A stretch of DNA of 64,000 nt from Cyclobacteriaceae bacterium (GCA_016786585.1 JAEUUI010000007.1:248001-312000); one strand, 5' to 3'; counted from the stretch's first letter, positions 27,148 to 37,288 are shown. Notes: a model not told the origin generated them from the letters alone. Translations and numbers: made by a program.

Positions 27148-30100
27148 TTACTTAATAACTAGCCGGAAGATTTCTCCCGCCTGATTACGAACCATGTAGA
27201 TTCCGGCCGCGAGTCCTTCTGTGCTGAACCCTTCTGCGTTTGAATATTCTCTTACCGCCTGATTCATCGCGTTATAAACGGTAACAGACTGCTTCACCGG
27301 CTTTTCCATTGATCCAAAGCTAACATACGATCCGGTGTTTGCAGGGTTCGGAGCAACCAAAAGTCGTCTGGAATTCACTTCAGCATCAGTAAAATCAAGT
27401 GCAACAATATCGGAGTATTCAAATGCTCCGTCAAAATCTACCTGTTTAAGCCGGTAGTAAACGAGCGACAATACCGGGCGCGTGTCTTCAAATTGATAAT
27501 CGTGTGCTTTGTTGGTTGTACCGGAGCCATCCACGCTACCCAGCGAAGTGAAATTAATTCCATTTTCGGAACGCTCGATTTCAAACCGATCATTATTCAA
27601 TTCTGATTCGGTTCGCCATTCCAGTAAACCCGTTCCCGATTTTGTAATGGATGCTTTGAACCAGGTGAGTTCTACCGGCAGTGGATTGGCGAGTGATACG
27701 GAAGCCAGCGTGAACTGGGTGTTGAAAGCGGTTACTGCGCTGCTCGTTACAATGGTGCCATTTGTTGCCGTTCCGGTTGTTCCGCCATTGCCCAGGTTAA
27801 CCCAGCTTGATCCGTTCCAGCGTGTTACGCGAACGGTTGAAGGATCAGTGATGTAGCCTGCCACACAGGCTGCTTCCTGCCAGCTCAAGGTTACCAGTAC
27901 ATTTGAAGATGCACCCGTGTTGCGATCGATCTGCCAATATTCACATTTGGTAATCGAAATAAACGAAGGATCGCCATTGGATCCGAGGCCGTGATCGGTA
28001 TTAAAGTATTGTGCCGTAAAGAAGTGAGCTGTGTTTGTTGGAGCCGATATCGCTGCGGGTCGATAGAAGTTATTATCGCCAATGGGAAATGTAAACGCAT
28101 CGTTTCCTGTTTTGCGGACAGGTCCATCAACAAAACTTGAATTGCTCGCACCCGTAGCAGTCGCATTATCGGCAAAATCAAGATAATTAATGATTGTCGT
28201 ATTTAAAATTCCTGATGTAAACGTAGCGGTAGTTCCAACACGAGCATCCGTATTCAGTGTCACCGTCCCGGAAGCTTTGTTCATTGTCAGCCTGTTAAAG
28301 ATTGGTGATGCCGTACCTGTTTTACTAACGGTCTGATTTGCAGTGCCCGTAAATACAGCACTACCACCTCCGGCCGCGCCAAATGTAATCGCAGTAGCCC
28401 CGTTTACGACGGTTACATCGCCCCGGAACGTAGTGGCTGTATTATACGCCGGTTGTATGATACCTGCTGGTTGTGCAAAAGTTACATTGCCGATAAAGTC
28501 ATCTAATGTTGTGTTGGCAAGACGGAAAATGCCAGTACCAGAATTCGTTAGCGTACTGGTTGTTCCCGCAGCAAATGTATTTCCACCCACGCTCGTGTCT
28601 GTGGTCGAACCCGTTTTTGTGACGCTGTTGGTTGTTCCATTGAAAACTGCACCATCCAGGAAAATTGCGGGCGAAGACGATGTAAAGTTTCCGTTCCAGG
28701 TTGTGGTCGGCCCGACTCTTAGTCCTGCTGTTCCTGTAAATACGATATTTTGAGCGGTTGTTCCGCTTTGTGTAAATCTTGCCAGGCGTAACTCACCCGT
28801 AGTAAATCCTGTGCTGCCGGTAGAAATAGTTTTGCCAGTAGCCAGGGTTGCTGATCCGGTGCCGCTATCCACGAAGTAGATACCATTTCCTGAAGTGCTG
28901 TTAACTTCTATGTTGCCATTAAAAGCAGTAGTCCCCGTGTACCCCATACGTATGGTTGAACTTCCAGCATTGATCAATGTTAGATCACCATTGTAGGTAC
29001 TTCCGCTTACTAACTCGAACAAGATATAATTTGAGCCGTTATTAATAATTGACGTAGGGCCGTTGAACGTATTGCCACCATTGGTCCTATAGAATCCGGT
29101 TCCGCTCAATCGGAGAGTAGTGGTTGACTGAAAGGTCATGTTTCCGCTGCCCGTGTTGTCCGTTGCTCCGGTCTTCTCAATTAATGCAGTGCCATTAAAT
29201 GTTCCGCCATTCAAGAATACCTGCGGTGCACGGAAGTCTGAGTTTCCTGAAAAGGCAATACTTGGACCAAGGACAAGGGAAGCGGTTCCTGTCAATAGTA
29301 ATGTTTGCGGAGTTGCTGCGTCGGATTGAGTAAATCGTCTGATACGCAAATCTCCGGTAGTAAATCCAAGGGCTCCTACAGCGATAGATTTTCCTGCCGC
29401 CAATGTAGCCGTTCCACCTCCACTTTCACTGAAGTAAATTCCACCACCAAATGTAGAATTGACAAAGATGTTCCCATTAAAAACAGAGCCCGGTACGTTA
29501 TCGGCCATTCTAATTGTCGATGTTCCTGTATTGGTTAGGATCAAATCCCCCGATCCGAATGTGTCAAGGGTATTAAGCGCGAATCGGAACCACCCTGTAC
29601 CTGAATTGGCAATGGTTGTACTTGAGCCGAGAAATGAGTTTCCGCCATTGCTGTCATTGTTGGTTGCGCCTGTTTTTTCGAGATATGTAATTCCGTTATA
29701 CGTAGCTCCGTCAAGTGCAATTTGAGGCGAACGGAAGTCGAGATTTCCATTAAACGTTGATGCTGGCCCGATCCGAAGCAGTGCAGTTCCTGTCAACACA
29801 AGTGTTTGCGCAGAGCTGCCGATTTGCGTTAATCTTTTTAACCGTAATTCACCGCTGCTGAATCCAAGACCTCCTGTTAGCAGCGAAGCTCCTGTTCCTA
29901 GTGTAGCGGAGGCAGTTGTATTATTGCCAATGTAGATACCTGCGCTTCCCAGCGTTGAGTTAAATGTAATGTTGCCGTTAAATTGATTGCCCGTTACATT
30001 GTTTGCCAAATAAATAATATTTGACCCAGTATTGGTCGCTATCAGGCTGCTCTGAAAGATATCCGGAGCGTTAAGTGCCATTGCAAGATAGCCGCTTCCG

Positions 30101-33100
30101 GAGTCTACAAGAGTTGAACTGCCAACAAACGTATTTCCACCGTTACTATAATTGTCAGTCGCACCCTTCTTTTCGAGGTAAGATGTGCCGTTAAAGATGG
30201 TTCCGTTCAGGTAAAGTTGGGGAGATCGAAAGTCGACATCACCACCAAAGGATGAGGATGGCCCAAGTGTCAGAATTGCAATTCCTCCAATGTTCAACAC
30301 CTGTGGGGTCGGGCCGACTTGCGTAAATCGAATAAGACGAATGTCTCCGGTAATAAATCCAGAACTTCCTACAGCAATTGTTCGGGTTGCTGCCAGCGTA
30401 GATGTTCCGTTAACACTATTTCCAAAATAAATCCCACCGCCTGAAGTTGAGTTCAATTCAATATTTCCATTGAATTGATTTCCGGCTGAATTGTCCGCAA
30501 AACGTATTGTTGATGAACTATTATTCTGGACAACCAATAAACCGTTAAAAATGTCAGGGTTAGTAGATCCTGTAAGGAAATAATTACTTCCCGAATTTAC
30601 GATCGTTGCTGTTTGATTAAATGTATTACCTCCAGTTCCATCGTCATTATTGGCTGCGGTCTTCTCAAGATAAGCTGTTCCATTGTAGCGGGTTCCATTT
30701 AGGAATATGCGGGGAGATGTAAATGTAACATTGCCGTTGAACTCAGAGCTGGGTCCCAGAATTAATTGAGTTGTTGACCCGGTGAGCGTAACCGTTTGAG
30801 AAGATGTTCCGGTTTGCGTAAAACGTCTCAATCCTAGCTCCCCCGTTGAGAATCCTGAACCTCCGATTGAAATAGTTTTTGTAGTTCCGGCATTAAATGT
30901 TGCGGCACCGGAGGCATTGTTACTAAAGCGAATACCCAACGCGCTTCCCGTATTATTTAATACAAGGTTTCCATTAAACTCATTGCCGGTAACTGCGTGT
31001 GCGAGATAAATGTAATTACTTCCGGAGTTTGTTACGGTAAGATCACCATTGAAGATATCAGGTGAGTTATTTGCCGTTAGCAAGTAACCGCTACCTGAGT
31101 TAACCAACGTAGTTGTGCTATTGAAAATGTTCCCACCCTGGCCTGAATCATCAACCGTGCTGGTTTTCTCCAAATACGTCACCCCGTTATAGGTTGCGCC
31201 ATTCAATAGCAACCGCGGAGCAATAAATGTTACGTTGCCATCAAAGGAAGATGCTGGTCCGATTCGCAGAAACGTGCCGGGTGTTGTGAGTGTTAGAATT
31301 TGGGGTATCGCACCAATCTGAGTGAAGCGGAAAAGACTAAGCTGTCCACTGCTAAATCCTCCTGACGAAATGCTGCCATTAAGCGTTGAGGAAGCCGTGG
31401 CATTATTATTGAAAATTATTCCAGACGAACCGCCCGTATTCGTGACAATGATATTTGCGTTGTATGTCGAAACACCATTATCTCCCATATAAATAATGGT
31501 GGAGGCGTTCGTATTGGTTACATTAATGTTCACCAGCCCCCCATACAATGCAGTTGACCCACCGCCATTCAGGAAACGGCAATTGCTTTGAAGCGACCCC
31601 GAGTTGTTAACCGTAAGTGCGCCTGTAAACGTAACAAACGTGTTAACCCCTTCAGCCATAAAAAATGACCAGGCATCGGTACCGCTCGATTTGTTTGAGT
31701 TCAGCGTGAGAGCATTAAACTCGGTGGTTTGTCCGTTATGTGTGTATGCGAAATAGAAGCGGCCTCCTCCTGTGTTGTTAAAGGTTGCGGGTGACAGAAA
31801 CTGATCACGTGTACCGTTTGCCAGATAAATTGTATTTGGGCTGCTATTTGTAATCGTAGTCGTGCCAGTGAAGACGTTTCCACCAATGCTTGAGTCATCA
31901 GTGACCCCGGTTTTTTCAAACGTTCCGGTTCCGCCATAAACGCAACCATTTAACTGTAACCGTGGCGATATGAAGGTTACGTTTCCATCAAACTGTGATG
32001 AAGGTCCTATCGTTAACAAGGTCGTACCGGTCGGGCTTAGCGCCTGAGCTGTTGACCCGTTTTGCGTAAAGCGGGGAAGACTTAGCGTACCGGATGAGAA
32101 TCCACCAGCCCCGATGGTGATAGTTTTGCCGGATGCTAATGTAGATGAACCTGCGGCACTCGTGTTAAAAAACACTCCATTTGCTCCACCCGAGTTTGAT
32201 AGCTGGATGTTTTCATTGAATGTCGATATGCCATTGGCACCCATATTCTGCTGGGTTGCCGAATTTGTATTTGTAACGACAACATTAACGGCACCATTGT
32301 AAACTGCGGTTGAGCCCGTACCGTTCAGAAATCTGGTATCGCTTTCAAATGCTCCAGCGTTTTGAATAGTAAGATTTCCACCAAATGTAACCGCAGTATT
32401 TGTGCCCTCGCAAAAGAGAGCTCCCCATTGATCTACTGCGCCTGATTTATTGATGTTGATAAGAAGTGTTGAGGCAAAGGTTGTTGTTTGACCTCCGTGG
32501 TTTTGAGCAAAATGAAAACGCCCGCTTCCGGTAATGTTAAATACTGTTGCGGCATTAAACTGATCTGCATTTGTGTTTCCAGTCAGAAGATAACCGGATC
32601 CTGAATTTGTAATCGTAGTAACGCCCTGAAAAATATTTCCACCATTTCCACCATCGTCCCCTGCACCGGTTTTTTCCAATGTTGCTACGCCTCCAAATGT
32701 GCAACCGTTCAGGAATAGCCTGGCGGAAGAGAAAGTTACATCACCGCCAAACTGAGAAACCGGTCCCAACACTAACGAAGCAGTACCCGTTAGTGTGAGT
32801 GACTGATTTGTCGCGGAAGTTTGTACAAATCTTGGAAGACTTAATGTGCCGGTAGCAAAGCCACCGCCCCCAATCGTTATGGTCTTTCCTGATGCAAGTG
32901 TTGAACTCGCGCTTGCGTTGTTATTGAAAATAACACCATTCGCTCCGCCCGAATTTGAAACGATGATATTTTGCGTATACGTGGAAGTCCCACTGACCCC
33001 CATGGTAATCACCGTAGAAGGATGTGCATTGGTAAGATTAATGGTTACTGGTCCGTACGTTCCTGCAGAACCACCACCATTGAGAAAGCGGTGATCACTT

Positions 33101-34665
33101 CGCAGCGTTCCGGCACAATTAATTGTTAATGACCCATTGAATGCTAAATTAGAGTCATTCACTTCGCCTAATAAAAATGACCACTGATCGGTTCCTCCTG
33201 ATTTATTTGAGTTTAGTGTGACGTTTCCGTTAAAGGTTGTCGTTTGTCCTGAATGGTTGTAGGCTACCCGTATCCGGAAGCTTCCTGTGTTGTTAAAGGT
33301 GGTGGTGCCGTTAAAGGTATCCGCATTGCCGTTACCCAATACAAACTCATCTGATCCGCTATTGGTAATCGTTGTTGTACCCTGAAATGTGTTTCCGCCT
33401 GAACTGAAATCCCCGGAAGCTCCTGTTTTTTCAAGCGTAGCAGTTCCTCTGTAAATCGCTCCGTTTAAGAAAAGCCGGGGAGCTGCAAAATTTACATTTC
33501 CACCAAAATCTGAATTTGGACCGATCGTTAATTGAGCTGTGCCGCTCAGTGTGTTCAACGTCTGGGATGTTGCACCGGTTTGGGTGAAGCGTGGCAGCGC
33601 AAGTTGGCCGGCAACAAAGCCGCCAGCGCCAATTGAAATTGTACGCGCAGCTGCCAGTGTAGAACTTGAAGGAGCAGAGTTGTTAAAATAAATTCCGTTC
33701 GCACCACCGGGATTGCTTACCACAATGTTTCCATTGAATACAGATGTACCGTTGGCACCCATGTTGATCGAGGTGGAAGTATGCGTGTTTGTAAGGTTGA
33801 CGATTACCGTTCCCGCATACGTGGCCTGGGTTCCTGTACCCTGAAGTATGCGATGATTGCTTTGTAAAGTACCTCCGCAATTGATGGTAACATTTCCGCC
33901 AAATGAAACGGCAGTGTTGTTACCTTCACAAATCATGAACGACCAGGCGTCTGTTCCGCCTGATTTGTTCGTATTCAGAATTACGTCATTTGTAAAAGTT
34001 GTTGTCTGGCCGCCATGGTTATGGGCGAAGTATATCCGGTAGCCACCGTTGTTATTGAAGGTTGTAACACCATTGAACTGGTCGCGGTTTGTGTTTCCCA
34101 TCAGGATAAAACCATCGCCTGCGTTGGTAAGCGTAGTGGTCCCGTTGAAAATGTTATTACCACTGCTGAAGTCTCCGTTGTTGTCTGTTTTGGTGACGTT
34201 AACCGTTCCGTTAAATGTCGATCCATTAAAAAACAATCTGCCGGTTGTTCCGGACACATTTACCGAAACAGTTGTACCTGCAAAGGTTGTTGTAGCTATG
34301 GTGTTCAGAATAAGGGAAGCAGTTGTTCCCGGTGAGAGTGTGCCGGTTGTAAACTGGTTAGTACCCGTTGTCGTCAGGTTATTCCCCTGGAAGTTGATCG
34401 TCCCGGTATATCCGTTAACGGTAATGCCGGCAACTGTTGGTGCGATGTCAAGATTACAATTACCTGCACCATTGGCATTGAAGATTGCAACTTCGGTTGC
34501 CCCTGGCACTGAGGCTCCACCGGGACCCCCTGAGGAGGTAGACCAATTGGCCGTATTATTCCAGTTGGAGGAGGAGGCGGCAACCCAGAAACGGTTTTGC
34601 CCAAAGAGTGAGCCAGAGAATCCGGCAATGATGCTGACAACAAGCACCAGAATGCACTTTTTCAT
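27148..34665 (-). CDS. Giant T9SS-secreted repeat protein (2505 aa)
   Basis: It has a signal peptide (MKKCILVLVVSIIAGFSGSLFGQ), then RFWVAASSSNWNNTANWSTSSGGPGGASVP, a G8-like opening also used in the neighbouring giant. Residues ~140 to ~2010 consist of ten tandem repeats (listed separately) of Gly/Asn/Thr/Ser-rich beta-helical sequence. Residues ~2090-2350 form a non-repeat segment (FVDGPVRKTGNDAFTFPIGDN ...). Then come NPLPVELTWFKAS, a fibronectin-like module (NDRFEIERSENGINFTSLG ... YYRLKQVDFDG) and a type A T9SS sorting domain (VAPNPANTG ... GIYMVRNQAGEIFRLVIK). Export by T9SS and surface attachment are expected. The C-terminal ~180 residues are clearly homologous to those of the 2936-residue neighbour, so the two are a paralogous pair. 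Function (adhesin, gliding or matrix) is inferred. Confidence 0.88.
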   Translation of the reverse strand: MKKCILVLVVSIIAGFSGSLFGQNRFWVAASSSNWNNTANWSTSSGGPGGASVPGATEVAIFNANGAGNCNLDIAPTVAGITVNGYTGTINFQGNNLTTTGTNQFTTGTLSPGTTASLILNTIATTTFAGTTVSVNVSGTTGRLFFNGSTFNGTVNVTKTDNNGDFSSGNNIFNGTTTLTNAGDGFILMGNTNRDQFNGVTTFNNNGGYRIYFAHNHGGQTTTFTNDVILNTNKSGGTDAWSFMICEGNNTAVSFGGNVTINCGGTLQSNHRILQGTGTQATYAGTVIVNLTNTHTSTSINMGANGTSVFNGNIVVSNPGGANGIYFNNSAPSSSTLAAARTISIGAGGFVAGQLALPRFTQTGATSQTLNTLSGTAQLTIGPNSDFGGNVNFAAPRLFLNGAIYRGTATLEKTGASGDFSSGGNTFQGTTTITNSGSDEFVLGNGNADTFNGTTTFNNTGSFRIRVAYNHSGQTTTFNGNVTLNSNKSGGTDQWSFLLGEVNDSNLAFNGSLTINCAGTLRSDHRFLNGGGSAGTYGPVTINLTNAHPSTVITMGVSGTSTYTQNIIVSNSGGANGVIFNNNASASSTLASGKTITIGGGGFATGTLSLPRFVQTSATNQSLTLTGTASLVLGPVSQFGGDVTFSSARLFLNGCTFGGVATLEKTGAGDDGGNGGNIFQGVTTITNSGSGYLLTGNTNADQFNAATVFNITGSGRFHFAQNHGGQTTTFASTLLININKSGAVDQWGALFCEGTNTAVTFGGNLTIQNAGAFESDTRFLNGTGSTAVYNGAVNVVVTNTNSATQQNMGANGISTFNENIQLSNSGGANGVFFNTSAAGSSTLASGKTITIGAGGFSSGTLSLPRFTQNGSTAQALSPTGTTLLTIGPSSQFDGNVTFISPRLQLNGCVYGGTGTFEKTGVTDDSSIGGNVFTGTTTITNSSPNTIYLANGTRDQFLSPATFNNTGGGRFYFAYTHNGQTTEFNALTLNSNKSSGTDAWSFFMAEGVNTFVTFTGALTVNNSGSLQSNCRFLNGGGSTALYGGLVNINVTNTNASTIIYMGDNGVSTYNANIIVTNTGGSSGIIFNNNATASSTLNGSISSGGFSSGQLSLFRFTQIGAIPQILTLTTPGTFLRIGPASSFDGNVTFIAPRLLLNGATYNGVTYLEKTSTVDDSGQGGNIFNSTTTLVNSGSGYLLTANNSPDIFNGDLTVTNSGSNYIYLAHAVTGNEFNGNLVLNNTGSALGIRFSNNASGAATFNAGTTKTISIGGSGFSTGELGLRRFTQTGTSSQTVTLTGSTTQLILGPSSEFNGNVTFTSPRIFLNGTRYNGTAYLEKTAANNDDGTGGNTFNQTATIVNSGSNYFLTGSTNPDIFNGLLVVQNNSSSTIRFADNSAGNQFNGNIELNSTSGGGIYFGNSVNGTSTLAATRTIAVGSSGFITGDIRLIRFTQVGPTPQVLNIGGIAILTLGPSSSFGGDVDFRSPQLYLNGTIFNGTSYLEKKGATDNYSNGGNTFVGSSTLVDSGSGYLAMALNAPDIFQSSLIATNTGSNIIYLANNVTGNQFNGNITFNSTLGSAGIYIGNNTTASATLGTGASLLTGGLGFSSGELRLKRLTQIGSSAQTLVLTGTALLRIGPASTFNGNLDFRSPQIALDGATYNGITYLEKTGATNNDSNGGNSFLGSSTTIANSGTGWFRFALNTLDTFGSGDLILTNTGTSTIRMADNVPGSVFNGNIFVNSTFGGGIYFSESGGGTATLAAGKSIAVGALGFTTGDLRIRRFTQSDAATPQTLLLTGTASLVLGPSIAFSGNSDFRAPQVFLNGGTFNGTALIEKTGATDNTGSGNMTFQSTTTLRLSGTGFYRTNGGNTFNGPTSIINNGSNYILFELVSGSTYNGDLTLINAGSSTIRMGYTGTTAFNGNIEVNSTSGNGIYFVDSGTGSATLATGKTISTGSTGFTTGELRLARFTQSGTTAQNIVFTGTAGLRVGPTTTWNGNFTSSSPAIFLDGAVFNGTTNSVTKTGSTTDTSVGGNTFAAGTTSTLTNSGTGIFRLANTTLDDFIGNVTFAQPAGIIQPAYNTATTFRGDVTVVNGATAITFGAAGGGSAVFTGTANQTVSKTGTASPIFNRLTMNKASGTVTLNTDARVGTTATFTSGILNTTIINYLDFADNATATGASNSSFVDGPVRKTGNDAFTFPIGDNNFYRPAAISAPTNTAHFFTAQYFNTDHGLGSNGDPSFISITKCEYWQIDRNTGASSNVLVTLSWQEAACVAGYITDPSTVRVTRWNGSSWVNLGNGGTTGTATNGTIVTSSAVTAFNTQFTLASVSLANPLPVELTWFKASITKSGTGLLEWRTESELNNDRFEIERSENGINFTSLGSVDGSGTTNKAHDYQFEDTRPVLSLVYYRLKQVDFDGAFEYSDIVALDFTDAEVNSRRLLVAPNPANTGSYVSFGSMEKPVKQSVTVYNAMNQAVREYSNAEGFSTEGLAAGIYMVRNQAGEIFRLVIK
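28640..34243 (-). repeat. Ten tandem protein-coding repeats in two length classes
   Basis: Each repeat opens with a line like R-L-F-L-N-G-x-x-Y-x-G-T-x-x-L-E-K-T-G, then D/G-rich GGNxFxGTTTITNSGSGY. Openings lie at about 34225, 33468, 32713, 31960, 31210, 30700, 30215, 29715, 29218 and 28660 (plus-strand coordinates). The first four units, counted from the N-terminus, are ~250-252 residues and contain an extra block (HNHGGQTTTF ... NKSGGTDAWSF ... STFNxNIxVSN). The last six are ~162-186 residues and lack most of that block. The repeats have diverged at base level, so they are not recent copies. Confidence 0.85.
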
Positions 34666-34729
34666 AATTAAATTAGGATGGTGACGATAACCAACTGTTA
34701 TATAAGGTGTTACACTTTCGCGTTAGCTA

Positions 34730-34737
34730 CAAAAGTA
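34730..34737 (-). promoter_or_regulatory. Candidate -7 box for the 2505-residue giant gene
   Basis: On the minus strand TACTTTTG matches TAnnTTTG, 64 bases before the ATG at 34665, leaving a leader of about 55-60 bases. No clear TTTG box at the -33 position was found. Confidence 0.5.
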
Positions 34738-34792
34738 TAAACTTTTTTTCGAGAAATTCACGTGTAAATGGGTATAAATTCCGGCAAACGGG

Positions 34793-35695
34793 ATGGGAGT
34801 AACACCCAGTGCTTGTATAAATTGCCAAATCGTGAAAAAGAAGTCAAAAACGCCCCTTGCGTTACGCATTATTCCTGCTGTTTTCCCCTGGTTGGAACGC
34901 TTAGCGCAACCATTGGCCGACAGGTTGTTCAGATTCCTGTTTTTTACACCTATCGGATATCCAACTCCTGAAAAAGAAATAAAGGCCGAAAGCTTCGCGC
35001 ACACGTTCGTTATGCATGTCGGGAAAATGCAAATTCAGTGTTATCGGTGGGGCGATGCACCCAAAACGATATTAGTCGTTCACGGGTGGGCAGGCCGCGC
35101 AACCCAATTCAGAAGATTCGTTAAGCCTTTTCTTGCAGAAGGTTTTCAGGTAGTCGGATTCGATGGACCTGCGCATGGAAAATCGTCAGGAACGAGTACT
35201 CATCTTAATGAATTTCTGGTTGTGATCCGGGAGTTACAAACGCGTTTCGACATTCAGGCAATTGTAGCTCACTCGTTTGGCGGAGTGGCGAGTTTATATG
35301 CAATAGCAGAAGGCCTTAAGGTTAAAATTCTTGTAACTATAGCAAGCCCGACAATTGCTGATGAAATTGTGAAAACGTATCTGCATGCGATTGGCGGATC
35401 GGTCAGGACAGGCAACAACTTTAAAAACTATGTCCTCAAAAAATATGGTAAACCCTTCGAGGAATATGCTTCCCTGGCTTTTATCAAAAAAGTGCCTTCA
35501 GATTTCAATTTATTGCTGGTGTATGACGAGGACGATGCTGAAGTAAGTATGAAACATCCGGAGGCATTATTGGAACTTTTCCCGAAAGCAGAACTGATGA
35601 AAACCTCAGGCTTGGGTCATACGCGAATCCTCCGCGACAACCCGGTAATCCGCCAGGTTGTAACATTTATTCGCCTCCATTCGTCAGAATCGTGA
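34793..35695 (+). CDS. Alpha/beta hydrolase
   Basis: 300 residues from ATG 34793. A GTG at 34832 (VKKKSKTPLALR) is an attractive alternative, since the first 13 residues look unconserved and the hydrophobic amphipathic N-terminus begins there. The oxyanion HGWAG motif is near residue 97, the nucleophile elbow is AHSFGG (Ser161), the acid is in LLVYDEDDAEV, and the His is in GLGHTRIL. The triad is therefore complete. GPAHGKSSG is the conserved strand-4 segment. The substrate cannot be told; the family includes esterases and lipases. It stands alone, divergent from the 2505-residue giant gene. Confidence 0.85.
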   Translation: MGVTPSACINCQIVKKKSKTPLALRIIPAVFPWLERLAQPLADRLFRFLFFTPIGYPTPEKEIKAESFAHTFVMHVGKMQIQCYRWGDAPKTILVVHGWAGRATQFRRFVKPFLAEGFQVVGFDGPAHGKSSGTSTHLNEFLVVIRELQTRFDIQAIVAHSFGGVASLYAIAEGLKVKILVTIASPTIADEIVKTYLHAIGGSVRTGNNFKNYVLKKYGKPFEEYASLAFIKKVPSDFNLLLVYDEDDAEVSMKHPEALLELFPKAELMKTSGLGHTRILRDNPVIRQVVTFIRLHSSES

Positions 35696-35888
35696 AATGC
35701 TGGTATTTCGAAGAAATCCCGCAAATCATGTAATTTAAACTGTCTGTAGCTTACTAATTCACTAGTTTTTGCGTTGATAGAATTGATTTGACCGTTTATT
35801 GAAACTTAAATTGGAAAGACCAGTATACGCTGTAGTATTAAACTTTTTAACGCCTGCCGGCATCTAACACTGTATTTAACCCGATCAC

Positions 35889-36605
35889 ATGAATATCATT
35901 GAAACACGCAATATTTCCAGACGCTACATTATGGGTTCAACTGAGGTAAATGCACTTCAGTCGGTTTCCATCGACATCAAAAAAGGCGAATACGTAGCGT
36001 TTATGGGCCCTTCGGGTTCGGGAAAATCTACCCTGATGAATATTGTGGGATGCCTTGACACGCCAACTTCGGGTACGTATTCACTCAACAACCAGTTGGT
36101 GAGCGAAATGACCGAGAACGAGCTTGCCGAGGTTCGTAACAAGGAGATCGGTTTTGTATTTCAGACTTTTAATCTGTTACCCCGTGCTTCTGCGCTTGAG
36201 AACGTAGCGCTTCCGCTGATTTATGCAGGATACGGCAAAAGCGAGCGTGAAGAAATGGCCATGGCTGCATTGGAAAGCGTGAGTCTTGGTGATCGCCATC
36301 ATCACAGGCCAAATGAACTGTCGGGTGGTCAGCGCCAGCGTGTGGCTATCGCACGTGCGTTGGTGAATAATCCGTCAATTATTCTGGCCGATGAACCTAC
36401 CGGTAACCTTGACACGAAAACGTCATACGACATCATGAACCTCTTCCAGGAACTTCATGACAAAGGCAACACGATAATCATGGTAACACACGAAGATGAT
36501 ATCGCGCATTATGCGCACCGCATCGTTCGTTTGCGTGACGGACTGGTAGAGTGGGATCGTGTGAACGAGAATGTTAACCGTGCCCAGGGTGTAGCTGCGC
36601 ACTAG
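35889..36605 (+). CDS. ABC transporter ATP-binding protein (LolD/MacB type)
   Basis: 238 residues. Walker A is GPSGSGKST at 40-48, the Q-loop is in [12 protein letters not shown], the signature is [17 protein letters not shown], Walker B is [12 protein letters not shown], and the switch His is in [28 protein letters not shown] and the overall length are typical of the MacB/LolD/FtsE-like class that powers substrate extrusion or lipoprotein release. No permease gene is adjacent: upstream is a hydrolase and downstream a cobalamin adenosyltransferase, so its membrane partner must be encoded elsewhere. Confidence 0.93.
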   Translation: MNIIETRNISRRYIMGSTEVNALQSVSIDIKKGEYVAFMGPSGSGKSTLMNIVGCLDTPTSGTYSLNNQLVSEMTENELAEVRNKEIGFVFQTFNLLPRASALENVALPLIYAGYGKSEREEMAMAALESVSLGDRHHHRPNELSGGQRQRVAIARALVNNPSIILADEPTGNLDTKTSYDIMNLFQELHDKGNTIIMVTHEDDIAHYAHRIVRLRDGLVEWDRVNENVNRAQGVAAH

Positions 36606-36647
36606 AATATCCTTTATGCCTACGATCAAATTCTTTACCTTTAAAGA

Positions 36648-37196
36648 ATGAAGATCTACACAAAAACAGGCGATAAAGGAACAACCGCATTATTCGGAGG
36701 CAAGCGTGTTTCGAAAGCTGATCTTCGCATCGATACGTACGGCACAGTTGACGAGCTGAATTCTTATGTCGGATTGGTTCGCGATCAACCGGTTAATCAA
36801 ATCCGTAAAAACATACTTGTTGAAATTCAGGACCGGCTGTTTACGATCGGCTCCATTTTAGCTACCGAGCCCGGTAATACAAAAGTTAAAATCCCATCAC
36901 TTGGTTCGGAAGATGTAACCTTGCTTGAAAAGGAAATTGATTTGATGGACGCCGCCCTGCCGCCCATGAAATCTTTTGTGCTTCCGGGTGGGCACCAGTC
37001 GGTTTCGTTTTGTCATATCGCGCGAACCGTCTGCCGCAGAGCTGAAAGGCTGACGATCGCCCTGAATGAAGCCGAGCCGGTGGACGAGCTCGTGATCCAG
37101 TACCTCAACCGTCTTTCTGACTATCTTTTTATGCTTTCAAGGAAAATGTCGGCTGAGCTGAATGCCGAAGAAATGCCCTGGAAGCCAAGAATGTAG
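36648..37196 (+). CDS. PduO-type cob(I)alamin adenosyltransferase
   Basis: 182 residues. The N-terminal MKIYTKTGDKGTTALFGGKRVSKADLRIDTYGTVDELNS forms the ATP-binding motif of PduO-type adenosyltransferases. The RTVCRRAERL helix with its conserved Arg residues and LNRLSDYLFMLSR follow. It transfers an adenosyl group from ATP to cob(I)alamin, producing coenzyme B12 for mutases or ribonucleotide reductase. It lies 42 bases after the ABC ATPase gene. No other cobalamin gene is nearby. Confidence 0.94.
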   Translation: MKIYTKTGDKGTTALFGGKRVSKADLRIDTYGTVDELNSYVGLVRDQPVNQIRKNILVEIQDRLFTIGSILATEPGNTKVKIPSLGSEDVTLLEKEIDLMDAALPPMKSFVLPGGHQSVSFCHIARTVCRRAERLTIALNEAEPVDELVIQYLNRLSDYLFMLSRKMSAELNAEEMPWKPRM

Positions 37197-37288
37197 TTTT
37201 CTTTAGAATTCGATGGTTTACTAACATTCGTTAGGCCAGTGGCCAAAATCCTCTTATCTTTCCGCCCGAACTTTTAAAAGACTCAGGT

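Noticed and set aside
27509-27856. Plus-strand ORF starting with VVPEPSTL, resembling a PEP-CTERM signal
   Set aside because: It is antisense to the conserved fibronectin-like and sorting region of the 2505-residue giant. The VPEPST string is the reverse reading of a Gly/Thr-rich coding stretch and lacks the hydrophobic and basic tail of PEP-CTERM.
34049-34684. 211-codon plus-strand ORF at the 5' end of the 2505-residue gene
   Set aside because: A Val/Pro-rich translation of the reverse of Gly/Thr/Asn-rich repeats. The opposite strand encodes the signal peptide and repeats.
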